DNA of 64,000 nt, from contig PJAB01000015.1 in the NCBI GenBank assembly GCA_002887195.1, positions 1 through 64,000 of the forward strand. The letters are read 5' to 3'. Shown in pieces: positions 56,134-64,000 of this stretch. Numbering within the stretch: position 1 is the first letter of the stretch; each line of letters starts with the position of its first letter. The position numbers and the translations under genes are program-made. The DNA comes from Chrysochromulina parva (Eukaryota > Haptophyta > Prymnesiales > Chrysochromulinaceae). The notes beneath the pieces were generated by a model. That model was not told the origin of the DNA, made no database searches, and saw nothing but the letters and a program-made list of their open reading frames with translations.

Positions 56134-59100
56134 TCAGATGCCAAATGTGTCGTCTTCTCTGCTGAGATCGACCGTGTCGTCGCTGCCGTACGCGCCGCGC
56201 AAGCTATGTGCTTTCTGGAGCATGAGCTCCGGTACCGACGCTCGCACCTCGCGAGGCGCCGCGTCCTTTCCCTCGCGAGGCGCTGCCTTTTTCAGATTCT
56301 TTTGTGCGCTTTGCAGGTCCATGGTGCTCCAAGCCGGATGTGACGGCTCAGCAGCCACCGCTTGTGCCCGTGCTGCTGGAGGCGGCGCTGCCGGCGCAGA
56401 TCGCGGCGCGGCCAAGGGTGCAAGAGGCGGCGCAGGTGGCGCAGCAACCACTGGGGGCGGCGCATGCGGCGGCGCATGCGGCGGCGCATGCGGCGGCGCA
56501 TGCGGCGGTGCAGAGAGCATGGTTGGCGGGGCTGGAAGGCGCAACTCCCGCCGTGGCAAAGGCGATGGCAATACTTTGGAATTGGAAGACGGTGCACGCG
56601 GCGTGCTCGGCGCAGCACGTGGCGTCGACGGCAAGGCCGCTGCAGCTTGTGAGCCGGGCTGATGCTGCGACGGCGGTCCAGGCAGCGGCGCGGGCGGCGG
56701 CGACGTTGCAGGCGACGGCCCAGCAGATACCGGGGCGGTAGCGGGCAGTGGGGCAGCCTGCGCCCGTGCACCCGGAGCCGCTGATGTGACGGGAGGCGCC
56801 GCAATCGCAGCTTTCAAGAGAGCCTCCGTAGAGATCTCTGTGGAGCCACTCGCTGCTGCTTGCCGAATCAGCGCCTCGAGTTGAGAGATGCTCAGGCCGC
56901 CGGCGGGCGCAGCCGATGGTGCGACGGGACCGCGCAGCAGCGGGTGCTGTAGCAGCTCCGAAAGCTTTGGACGGCACTCGGGCTTGCGCTGCAGGCACGC
57001 TTTCATGACTTCGAGCAGGTATGGAAACTTGGAGGTGCGTAGCGGTGGAAATTGGATCTCAACGCGCTCGTCGGTGATCGCTTGCATCTTGCGCAGGTAG
57101 TTTTTAACATGCGCAAAGGGCGGCGCGCCGTAGACCATCTGGTAGAGGATGCAGCCCAGCGACCACACGTCTGACGCCCGCCCCTGCGTGAAGACGCTCT
57201 TGCCGTGCTCATCCTGCGCGTCCTGACCGACGATCGTCTCGGGCGACATGTAATTGAGCGTGCCAACCGTGTTCTCTCGCTCGATTTTGGTCACGTCGGG
57301 ATTGTCGTTCGTCATCGACTTGGCGATGCCAAAGTCGATGAGCTTGAGCGCACCCTTGACGCACAGAAAGTTCATCGGTTTTAGGTCGCCGTGGATGACG
57401 CGCGCCTTGTGCATCACGTCCACGGCCGAGAGCATCTGTTCCCAGTACCCACAAACGAAGGTCTCGTTGAGCTCGAGGCCCTTGGCCTGCCGCTCCTCCT
57501 GGTCTCGCTGGAGAATGCCCTTGAAGTCGATTTCGCCACACTCCATCACCATGTACACGACGCGCTCAGCGAGGTTGACCTCGGCGTCGACGAGCTCGAT
57601 GATGCACCTAGTTGCTTCCGGGACGCTCTTGAAGCGCATCATCAGGTCGATCTCGTTCTGCACTGCCTCGGCGAGCCCATTGGCCTCCTCCGAATCGGCC
57701 TCTAGCGCCACCTTCTTGAGCGCGAGGACCTCATTGAGGGGCGAGAGAACCTTGAACACCTGCGACGTCCCGCCCTTGCCGAGCAGCTCGAGCACTTTGT
57801 ACGGCACGCCATTGACGCTCACCTCGGCGTGCCCCGTTAGCAGCGATTCGCGCGAAGCAACAGTCGAGAGCGGCACCGCCCGTCCGGCGGCTAAAGTCAC
57901 CGCGGTGGACGCTTGGCCTGGCGTCGACGCAAATCGCAGACCGTGCTGGCAAGTCGCGGTCGCCGAGGCCGGCGCTTCGGCAGCGGCTGCGGCCCCGGTC
58001 CGAGCCGGCGTCGCGGGCGCCACGCAATTTACCGCGGGTGTGCTCGGTGGATCGAGAGGGGCGGGCGTGGCGCTTGAGCCATATGATGACGCCATGGACG
58101 CGGGCCGTGGCGTCGATAGCGGCGCGGACGATCCTGTGAAGGTGAAGGGGGCTGGCAACTGCAGCGCTTGCACGCGGACGGTGTCGTGGCACAGGGTGTT
58201 CGTCACGCTCCCATGGGAAGACGCGTCGCTTGGGCTGCGCTCGGAGCCCTCGTGCGAGCCCTCTTCGATGGGCAGCAGGTAAGGGTACTGGAGCTCAGGC
58301 CTCCGGACCGTGTCGTCCACCTCGAGCAGCTCGGTCGTGGTGCGCGCGTTCGCAGCAGAGCTCGCGATAAGGTGCGCTTTGGGCGCATGTACCTCGAGCT
58401 GCGACGTGGCCGGCACCGCTGGTGTGGCCAGCATCGGCGCACGTGCGAGCAGCTGTGTGCCATTCTCTGTGCTCGCAGCGGCGACGGCTGGCGGCATCTG
58501 AATGCGTTCCATGATGACAGTGTCTGCGTTCGCATCGCACACATGGGGAGCTACCTTGGGCGCGGCGGGGGCGGCCGTTGCAGCACCCGCGGGCAGACTG
58601 GCATAGGCCAAGCCTTGGGCATCGTGCTCCGCGGCGTTACGCACGCGGACAAGCACGAGATCGCCACTGTCGCCACTGTCGTCACTGTTGGGAGTCACGC
58701 TCGAAGGCTTTGCCGGACTCTTTGGTGGCAGTGATGTTGGGCGAGCGGACAGCTTCAAAAGTGCATCCTGAATGACCGTGCGAGAATGGCGCACGTCAGG
58801 GTATGTCCCGGTTGAGTTGCATTGAAAGTTCGGCTGGTCGAGTGCCTTCTCGAGGATCTTACGAGCCTCGTCGACGTTGCCCTGGGATGCCTCGAACACG
58901 GACCAAGCCACCGGGAAGGCAGCGTCCTGAACGCCGATGCGCTGGTGCTTCATATGCCTGAAGATCTGGCGGGCGTCTTCCGTCGACGTCTCCGCCCGCA
59001 AAAGCGCGTACTCGAGCCAGATGCGCGCCCCTCCGCGCTCGTCGATCGGCTGGCCCACGTCCTGCGTCGCCTTGCGGTACAGTGGCCCGAGCACAGAAAG

Positions 59101-59598
59101 CCGGCGCTCGGCAGAATCCTGCGCGCAAGCCCGCTTGTGCTCGTCGAGCCGACGGCTCCACGTCTGCGCGTCTAGAGCTCCAGTTGGCCCACGCGCATAT
59201 TCGGCGCTGATGGAGCTAGGCGCCCCATCTTTCATCAACGCATGCTTTGGCACACTCGGTGGTGCATCCACAGCGTCCGGAGGCTGTTGCGCCAATGAGG
59301 CAGTAGGCGGCGGCTGTGCGGCAGCAGGTGGTGCGGGCAAGAGTGTTGGCCGCGAAGGGATCTCGTCTTCGTCCTCTTGTACAAAGTCAACTCGTCGCGC
59401 ACGTGCTGGCGCACCAAGCTTCAGGCCTAGACCCATCTTCTTCCTGGGCTTGCTGCCACCCGGAAGGAAGACATCGGTGGCATCGGAGTCACGCCCTGCA
59501 TGGTCACCGCCAGTATGCGGATGCGCTGCTCCCGACTTGCCCGAGAGTCGTGTCGGGTTCTCGTTCTCTTTGTCGACGGGAAGTAGGCTGTCGGCCAT
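56134..59598 (-). CDS. MPS1: Mps1/TTK dual-specificity kinase (spindle checkpoint)
   Basis: The ATG at 59598 gives 1154 residues in one exon. Residues about 165-265 are a TPR-like module as in Mps1/Bub1/Mad3 (IWLEYALLRAETSTEDARQI, then KILEKALDQPNF). A long Ser/Pro/Ala-rich linker (about 270-590) follows. The kinase (about 600-890) has GKGGTSQVFKV, the lysine in LALKKV, VIHGDLKPMNF (Gly replacing the usual Arg, as TTK-type kinases lack HRD), DFGIAK and SDVWSLGCILYQM. The activation loop GTLNYMSPE is Mps1-like. The C-terminal tail (about 900-1154) is a Pro/Ala/Ser linker with a 12-bp tandem repeat (HAPP). Mps1 controls kinetochore attachment and, in many species, centrosome/basal-body duplication. 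Confidence 0.92.
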   Translation of the reverse strand: MADSLLPVDKENENPTRLSGKSGAAHPHTGGDHAGRDSDATDVFLPGGSKPRKKMGLGLKLGAPARARRVDFVQEDEDEIPSRPTLLPAPPAAAQPPPTASLAQQPPDAVDAPPSVPKHALMKDGAPSSISAEYARGPTGALDAQTWSRRLDEHKRACAQDSAERRLSVLGPLYRKATQDVGQPIDERGGARIWLEYALLRAETSTEDARQIFRHMKHQRIGVQDAAFPVAWSVFEASQGNVDEARKILEKALDQPNFQCNSTGTYPDVRHSRTVIQDALLKLSARPTSLPPKSPAKPSSVTPNSDDSGDSGDLVLVRVRNAAEHDAQGLAYASLPAGAATAAPAAPKVAPHVCDANADTVIMERIQMPPAVAAASTENGTQLLARAPMLATPAVPATSQLEVHAPKAHLIASSAANARTTTELLEVDDTVRRPELQYPYLLPIEEGSHEGSERSPSDASSHGSVTNTLCHDTVRVQALQLPAPFTFTGSSAPLSTPRPASMASSYGSSATPAPLDPPSTPAVNCVAPATPARTGAAAAAEAPASATATCQHGLRFASTPGQASTAVTLAAGRAVPLSTVASRESLLTGHAEVSVNGVPYKVLELLGKGGTSQVFKVLSPLNEVLALKKVALEADSEEANGLAEAVQNEIDLMMRFKSVPEATRCIIELVDAEVNLAERVVYMVMECGEIDFKGILQRDQEERQAKGLELNETFVCGYWEQMLSAVDVMHKARVIHGDLKPMNFLCVKGALKLIDFGIAKSMTNDNPDVTKIERENTVGTLNYMSPETIVGQDAQDEHGKSVFTQGRASDVWSLGCILYQMVYGAPPFAHVKNYLRKMQAITDERVEIQFPPLRTSKFPYLLEVMKACLQRKPECRPKLSELLQHPLLRGPVAPSAAPAGGLSISQLEALIRQAAASGSTEISTEALLKAAIAAPPVTSAAPGARAQAAPLPATAPVSAGPSPATSPPPAPLPGPPSQHQPGSQAAAALPSTPRAAPSTPRAPSSNSKVLPSPLPRRELRLPAPPTMLSAPPHAPPHAPPHAPPHAPPPVVAAPPAPPLAPLAAPRSAPAAPPPAARAQAVAAEPSHPAWSTMDLQSAQKNLKKAAPREGKDAAPREVRASVPELMLQKAHSLRGAYGSDDTVDLSREDDTFGI
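56458..56510 (-). repeat. 12-bp in-frame tandem repeat (HAPP)
   Basis: A CATGCGGCGGCG-type unit repeats about four times, encoding HAPP repeats in the Mps1 C-terminal linker. It keeps frame and is probably length-variable. Confidence 0.75.
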
Positions 59599-60037
59599 AA
59601 TTTGCAACGCGATTTGAAACGCGTCTCGGCTGTGAATATTCACAGTGACGTTTTTGGAACGTGCGTGTGCCGACGTTGTGTACATGTAGGTGAATGAACA
59701 GTGTTCAATTATTTGCGTGCTGTTTCAAACACCGCGAAACGCGCCGGTAAAGATTTATTAAATCAGCTATTCCTATTGGGGTTGCGTCGCCGTCGGTAAA
59801 GATACATTTATCGTATATTATCGAAATCAGCTATTGCCTATTCAAATGCAAAATCGAAATGCAAAACACCAGGGTCAAATTTTCTCAGCGGGGCTCTGCC
59901 CCGCGCCTCGCTAGGGTGGCAGTCTTCAAGATTGTACGTGACGGCCACCACCGGGGTCCGAGCCCCTGACCTCAGCTGCGAGCTGGAGCCGGCGCGCGCG
60001 CTATTGGGGCTGTCTCTCGCGAGTCGGCTAACCTAGG
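59599..60037. other. Intergenic, Mps1 promoter and AT-rich duplicated strip
   Basis: The palindrome TGTGAATATTCACA lies at 59631-59644. From 59745 to 59880 is AT-rich DNA with an imperfect duplication of CGGTAAAGAT...AATCAGCTATT. 59880-60037 is mixed. No gene is seen. Confidence 0.6.
59631..59644 (-). promoter_or_regulatory. Palindromic TGTGAATATTCACA element of Mps1
   Basis: This is a perfect 14-bp palindrome made of TGTGAA and TTCACA, 33-46 bp before the Mps1 ATG. Confidence 0.65.
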
Positions 60038-61258
60038 CTAACCAATCTTTTGAGGCGGCGGTGTTGGGACGTGGAAGTCGATTTTGCGGCGGTGGGCATA
60101 GTAGTACGCTGATTTGCTCGCCACGCTGCGGCTGGCGGTGCAGCTGTCACATGCAGGCGCAGCCGCCTCCCGATTCACCTGAGATGGGTCAATCTTCTGC
60201 GGCATCGCTACAGGTAGGGTGTGCTGATCGGAGGTGACCGCGGCATAGTAGTAGCCCTCGCCAGATCCCGGCTTGGCACGCGACGAGAGCACCACGGAGC
60301 GATCCGTCAGCCTAAGGTGGGTCGTGCCCAGATTGGGCGTCCAGCTCGAATGCACCTGACCTTTGGCATCGTCTTGAAGCGAGCGTTTCGCGAGTGGCGC
60401 GCGCACGTCCCAATCCTTCTTCGCCTTCAAAAAGCGGTCAACGGTCAGATCGGTCGTCATCACTTCGTGGAACATGGACGCGTCGGTGGGCGAACCATCG
60501 AACCGATGCACCCTGTACATGCTCATCTTGATACCCACCACGACGCCCCACTGGCCTCGCGCGTTGCCGCACAGGATCTTGACTACTTGTCCCTTCTCTG
60601 CGTACTTGCCATCGCGCAGCGGTGGATCGAACGGGCCTGCCTGCAAGCGCAGCTTCTGCCGGCGCTCTTCGGAGAGTTTGCCAGGGGGTGCCAGGGTCCG
60701 GGCGGGTGCTTCAGCCAGAGCCGTCCCTGGCACTGCCTTCTCATCGTCCTCTGCGCCCACGTCTGCCTCGTCGCCGAGCCACGACAGGTTGCCGAGGTGC
60801 CTACGCGCGAGCTTGTTCTCCTTTGGAGAATGGCACTGAGCGTCTCGGCAGTAGCCCAATCCATTGGTGCCCATCTTGAGCACGTGGTCCTTGCGAGCAC
60901 CTTCGAAGCCAGCCGATGCCTCAAATGAACCATCTGCAGGGTGTGATGCTGGCGGTGGTGTGGGTCGCGGCAGCTTCGCCGTCGGGATTGCAGCCGCCGG
61001 CAACTGGGCCAGTACTGCCGGCTGTTCCGCTGGCGGCTCCGAAGACAGCTTCGCTGGCGGCTCAGCTGGCACTGCACTTGATCCGCTAGTCTTGAGATCC
61101 TTGAGCTTTGCCTCCAGAGACAGCCGATGGCCCATCTTGACAAAACCGGCGGCTTTGAGCTGCTCCGCAAAGGCCGATCGGTCGGTCGTCGCGAGCTCCT
61201 GGAGAACAGCGACATCGGTGCACGTGAGAGAAGCGAGGTACTCCTCGACGCTCGCCAT
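60038..61258 (-). CDS. Hypothetical protein with N-terminal helical and C-terminal Tyr-rich motifs
   Basis: This is a 406-residue single-exon protein with its ATG at 61258. The N-terminus (about 1-55) is a compact helical region (YLASLTCTDVAVLQELATTD, then AAGFVKMGHRLSLEAKLKDL), SAM-like in spacing. A Pro/Ala/Lys linker follows. About 130-300 include GLGYCRDAQCHSPKENKL, a Cys pair, and VKILCGNARGQWGVVVGIKM, a KOW-like strand pair. The C-terminus has GEGYYYAAV and a CDSCTASRSV Cys pair, then SAYYYAHRRKIDFHVPTPPP. That tyrosine/His/Arg ending looks conserved but I do not recognise its family. TGTGAA lies at 61262-61267, almost abutting the ATG. Confidence 0.7.
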   Translation of the reverse strand: MASVEEYLASLTCTDVAVLQELATTDRSAFAEQLKAAGFVKMGHRLSLEAKLKDLKTSGSSAVPAEPPAKLSSEPPAEQPAVLAQLPAAAIPTAKLPRPTPPPASHPADGSFEASAGFEGARKDHVLKMGTNGLGYCRDAQCHSPKENKLARRHLGNLSWLGDEADVGAEDDEKAVPGTALAEAPARTLAPPGKLSEERRQKLRLQAGPFDPPLRDGKYAEKGQVVKILCGNARGQWGVVVGIKMSMYRVHRFDGSPTDASMFHEVMTTDLTVDRFLKAKKDWDVRAPLAKRSLQDDAKGQVHSSWTPNLGTTHLRLTDRSVVLSSRAKPGSGEGYYYAAVTSDQHTLPVAMPQKIDPSQVNREAAAPACDSCTASRSVASKSAYYYAHRRKIDFHVPTPPPQKIG

Positions 61259-61628
61259 CTCTGTGAAGGGCAAAGCACCTGTGCGCGTTACATTTTTCTT
61301 GTTCACAGAGGGGCAAAACACATTGATGGGGAAGCAACAACTGGGATGGTGGACAAGACAAGCTGCAAAGATCTGGTTTTCTTGTCAACAGTGGGGCGAA
61401 AAAGAAACGTTCGCACAGTCTTTTAACAAGTTGTTCGCTGTGACACGGGCACACGCCGAATGTTTTTGTTGTTTAGGATAGTATTTGAGTGTGGTGTTGA
61501 AGGACTTGTAGAGAATTGCGTCGGGGGGGGCATGATCCGGGCGGACATGATTCCAGAGGCTTCTCTCTCGTCTCTCGGCACTCGGCCCCCGGCACGCAGC
61601 CACACGCACGGCACATCTCGTCTCAGAC
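61259..61628. other. Intergenic, unknown-gene promoter and EEP nuclease 3' flank
   Basis: TGTGAA is at 61262-61267 and TTCACA at 61302-61307. 61530-61536 is a G7 run. No gene is supported. Confidence 0.5.
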
Positions 61629-62480
61629 TCAGTGCCTCTTGCCGTGGAATCTGCGGTGCGACAATCGAGCCCAGACGAGATTATGGTCTGAGTCAGGCGT
61701 GTCGACCGTCCCGAATCCAATGCACCGCAGTGCTGCCACGATCACATCGTAGCGGCGCGGTGCGTCGATGCCGAAGCGACCGAGGGCCACGGCAATGCGC
61801 TGGCCAAGCTTCGGCTCATGCGCCCGGGCGAAGAAATGCGTGTCTCTCGGTGCAGCTGCGTGCACATCGCGCGCGCGGTGGCAGCGGGCCAGCGGCCCCA
61901 GCATGTTTTGCAGCAGCCCCTCAGCCTCCGTTCTCAGCAGCGAGAAGGCATTGGTGTCGCCGCACGCAACGAGTGGTCCGTCTGCATAGGTAGGCCAGAG
62001 TGCCGTGGCCAACGCGCGAATCTGACCAGCTCGGTGCCGATTGTCGCCGGCGGCATCTAGGTGAAAATTGGCCAACACAAGCCGGCGCGGACGCTTGCGG
62101 AAACCGCCACGAACTGCAAAGCACCCGATGAGAGCATGCTTTGGCTCGGGAACGGCGCTCGTGTATACGCGCTGCCACCACGGCACGGCAGCAAGTCGCG
62201 GCAGATCAACAATACCGATCCGTCGCAAGCGCAACCGCGCGCGATCGTACACAATTGCAAGCCGTGGCGCGCCGCTGTGCTCGCCAACGCCATAGCGACG
62301 TCCGAGTGTGGCTGCAACTCGGCGTGCCGCATGCGGCACGGCCTCCTGGATGCAGAGCGCATGAAGGCGCTCGGCGGCGCGCAGCTCGGTGTACACGCGG
62401 AGTAGCCGGCGCAGGTTTTGCCCATTGAGGATGTTGTGCGACGCGACGACCAGCGCTGCCATGTTGCAGCTGCATGCCAT
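61629..62480 (-). CDS. Endonuclease/exonuclease/phosphatase (EEP) family protein
   Basis: The ATG at 62480 gives 283 residues in one exon (ATG 62462 is an alternative). The EEP fold motifs are present in order: ASHNILNG near the start, HALCIQEAV with the metal Glu, LANFHLDAAGDNRHRAGQI, ACGDTNAFS (Asn and Asp), and the final SDHNLVWARL with catalytic Asp-His. The family hydrolyses phosphodiesters in DNA, RNA caps, phosphoinositides or sphingomyelin; this small version without extra domains cannot be assigned. TGTGAA lies 25-30 bp before the ATG at 62505-62510. Confidence 0.85.
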   Translation of the reverse strand: MACSCNMAALVVASHNILNGQNLRRLLRVYTELRAAERLHALCIQEAVPHAARRVAATLGRRYGVGEHSGAPRLAIVYDRARLRLRRIGIVDLPRLAAVPWWQRVYTSAVPEPKHALIGCFAVRGGFRKRPRRLVLANFHLDAAGDNRHRAGQIRALATALWPTYADGPLVACGDTNAFSLLRTEAEGLLQNMLGPLARCHRARDVHAAAPRDTHFFARAHEPKLGQRIAVALGRFGIDAPRRYDVIVAALRCIGFGTVDTPDSDHNLVWARLSHRRFHGKRH

Positions 62481-62504
62481 GTTAGGGGAGAGTTGACCAT
62501 TGGC

Positions 62505-62510
62505 TGTGAA
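62505..62510 (-). promoter_or_regulatory. TGTGAA element of EEP gene
   Basis: TGTGAA lies 25-30 bp before the ATG at 62480, the spacing also seen at phosphomannomutase (23-29) and GT31 (23-28). Confidence 0.6.
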
Positions 62511-63177
62511 TTTTCTGTGTTTAGTCTGTTGACAATCGCCACTACTCGAACGTATGTTAGGATGAGGTCGGTTAGTATGGAGGCTGCTGTGTGTTAGAGG
62601 AAGTTGGAACGGGGGGGGGCTGTCGCAGTTCCTCACTTCCTCTTACTTCCCTGTATGTGCGAATGTGGCAGGTGTGCTTTGCAGCTGTGCCGTGCGACGC
62701 TGCTGTTCAGCTGCTGGCGCCGCAGCTGCCGCCATTCCCAGTGACTGTCAACGTCACCCATCCGTTTGGTGATCGGACTGGGCGACTTCCTGTCGGCACC
62801 CCAGGTTGATCCTCGGCCGATGGCATGCCATCTCTGCTCGCCTGCTCTCTCACGTCAATGCCGACCACAACCACAAGGCGATTCGCCGGGAGTGCCGCCA
62901 CGAGTGCCTCAAGTGGTGCCACGCTGCGCACGCCATGCAAACCTAGCCAGGCAAAGGTACGCTGAGTGCCCGACAGCGCATGCACAGCTGCCTGAACGGC
63001 AGCCTCGTCGTCAGCGATCACCATTTGGTTGACCTCGACCGAAGAGGCAGGCGAGAACGGCATGGCAAGAATCGCCTCTGCTGTATCAATGGTCAGGGAG
63101 TGCCACCCTGTCCGCGCAAGAACCTGGACGACAGCAGGAGAAATGGGTGCGAATCGGCCTTGGAGAATGCGAGCCTG

Positions 63178-63199
63178 TGCGAGATCAGTGCGAGATCAG
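63178..63199. repeat. Perfect 11-bp tandem duplication
   Basis: TGCGAGATCAG occurs at 63178-63188 and again at 63189-63199. As 11 is not a multiple of three it breaks the exonuclease reading frame. Confidence 0.9.
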
Positions 63200-63837
63200 T
63201 GCTCTCGTGCGGCAGGCGCACCATGTCCATTCTCTCGAAGCCGATGCCCCAGGAGGCATCGGGTGTGGCGTAGCTGTGGCCATTCGCCAGCTTGAGAACC
63301 GCGAGGTCCATGGCAGCCTGAGCATCTTCGGCCGGAGAGTGCCCCATTCCTACATTCATGACGCCTGGCTCCATCCGAGGCTGCTGGATCTCGCGCTTGA
63401 GATGCTGAACCGTGAGGTTGCGAAGTGCCGCCTTTGCTGGAGGTCCGTGCAGGTTGCAGCGCAGCGGGTAGAGGAGTGCCGTGTCCAGGACGCAGGCACC
63501 GTCAGGAAGGCTCAGCCGCATGGCATGCAAGTCGCTTTCGAGAGAATGGCCGACCATCACGGTGTCACCACCTGCCATCAGCTGGCGGATCGCCGCGCGC
63601 ACTTCCTCGAGCGTCTTTGTTGCAGTGGCAAGGATAGCTGGTGTGACTGTGCACGAATTGATTCGAGGCATGTGGCAAGTCAAATGTATAGACTGGGGTA
63701 GGCTTGCAGCTCGCCAGCGACATGCAGCTAGTCCGCAGCAGAACGGTATCAGTGGGCAGCGTGATACCATCGGAATACCAGCGGGCTGTGCGGGCTGCAG
63801 TGTATAGCAACAGCGTGGCCAGAAGCAGGCAGTGGCC

Positions 63838-63916
63838 ATGGATTCGTCCCGGGATTCGTCAGGGATGCGCGGGGGATTCGTCAGGCAGGGGCCATGGATT
63901 CGTCTCGGAGGCGCGC
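63838..63916. repeat. Clustered GATTCGTC repeats in REXO intron
   Basis: GGATTCGTC recurs four times with GGGCCATG or GGGATGCG spacers inside the 272-bp intron; another copy ends the window. It is probably a small unstable tandem array. Confidence 0.6.
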
Positions 63917-64000
63917 ACTGCCAGAGTATTGAGTCTTGTAGTCGACCACCGGCCGCTCGGGGATCACAAGCTCGTCCAGCAATGTTCGACCCGATTCGTC

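Larger units (their letters stand above)
62707..64000 (-). pseudogene. REXO-type DEDDh 3'-5' exoribonuclease, partial, frame-broken by 11-bp duplication
   Basis: The gene enters from beyond 64000. The last 82 bases of the window, 64000-63919, encode LLDELVIPERPVVDYKTQYSG, the region after the first catalytic motif of REXO/Rnh70 exonucleases. A 272-bp intron (63918-63647, donor GTGCGC, acceptor CACAG) joins to ITPAILATATKTLEEVR, completing the family's SGIT. Motifs GHSLESDLHA, DTALLYP and HSPAEDAQAAMDL follow. At 63178-63199 the unit TGCGAGATCAG is present twice; this shifts the frame, so the present reading stops at 63093. With a single unit the frame stays open through a further 160 codons to a stop at 62707. 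The continuing frame (for example RTGWHSLTIDTAEAILAM) looks coding. The family trims snoRNA, 5S rRNA and tRNA 3' ends. First catalytic Asp-Glu motif is off the window. Confidence 0.75.

Overview
The window reads as nuclear DNA of a compact, GC-rich unicellular eukaryote. About 28 protein genes fill 64 kb on both strands. Many are a single uninterrupted exon; the rest carry short GT-AG introns, mostly 73-206 bp. The gene set includes exon-junction helicase eIF4A3, CDC48/p97, XPD/ERCC2, Nup88, Mps1/TTK kinase, katanin p80, IFT144/WDR19, a Tom40-type porin, phosphomannomutase and an SLC19 vitamin carrier. IFT144, katanin p80, an Sfi1-like protein and a CFAP97-like repeat protein indicate a flagellate. 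The overall style (gene density, GC, ankyrin/LRR proteins, many glycosyltransferases) suits an alga such as a haptophyte, but no gene here fixes the lineage and no plastid gene is present. No virus, toxin gene, CRISPR array, rRNA or convincing transposon was seen.

Layout. 0-6 kb: CFAP97-like repeat protein (+), unknown protein (+), nicotinamidase-IQ protein (-). 5.8-11.3 kb: eIF4A3, myristoylatable calmodulin-like protein, CDC48 (all +). 11.8-19.4 kb: Tom40-like porin (-), SLC19 carrier (+), IFT144 (+). 20-31 kb: GT8-like glycosyltransferase (-), membrane coiled-coil protein (-), FtsJ/MRM2 (+), PPR protein (+), membrane-anchored methyltransferase (+), adenylate kinase (-). 31-39 kb: HVA22/REEP-like protein (-), pseudokinase-RING/IBR-ankyrin-LRR gene (+), katanin p80 (+). 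39-44 kb: Nup88 with a SAM domain (-), Sfi1-like protein (+). 44-52 kb: glycan-related stretch with an interrupted uncharacterised gene (-), phosphomannomutase (+), Nudix hydrolase (+), GT31 (-) and frameshifted GT61 (-). 52.5-64 kb: XPD (+), Mps1 (-), unknown protein (-), EEP-fold nuclease (-), and a REXO-type exonuclease (-) that runs off the window and carries a frame-breaking 11-bp duplication.

Two architectural patterns stand out. First, most promoters carry TTCACA or its complement TGTGAA, often 23-30 bp (otherwise 35-97 bp) before the start codon, sometimes as a perfect palindrome; several divergent gene pairs share intergenic regions of only 150-220 bp around such a site. Second, most convergent (3'-3') gene junctions contain a block of very CpG-rich sequence with strong hairpins, while divergent promoters do not. 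Both look like genome-wide organising signals rather than features of single genes.

Several genes are broken or unusual: REXO (11-bp duplication), GT61 (1-nt frame shift beside a G run), an uncharacterised gene with one in-frame TGA, and the RBR/ankyrin/LRR gene. XPD has about 60 extra residues inside its Fe-S domain, Nup88 has a SAM domain inside its propeller, IFT144 has a first coding exon that is only ATG, and CDC48 ends with a coding exon of one base plus the stop.
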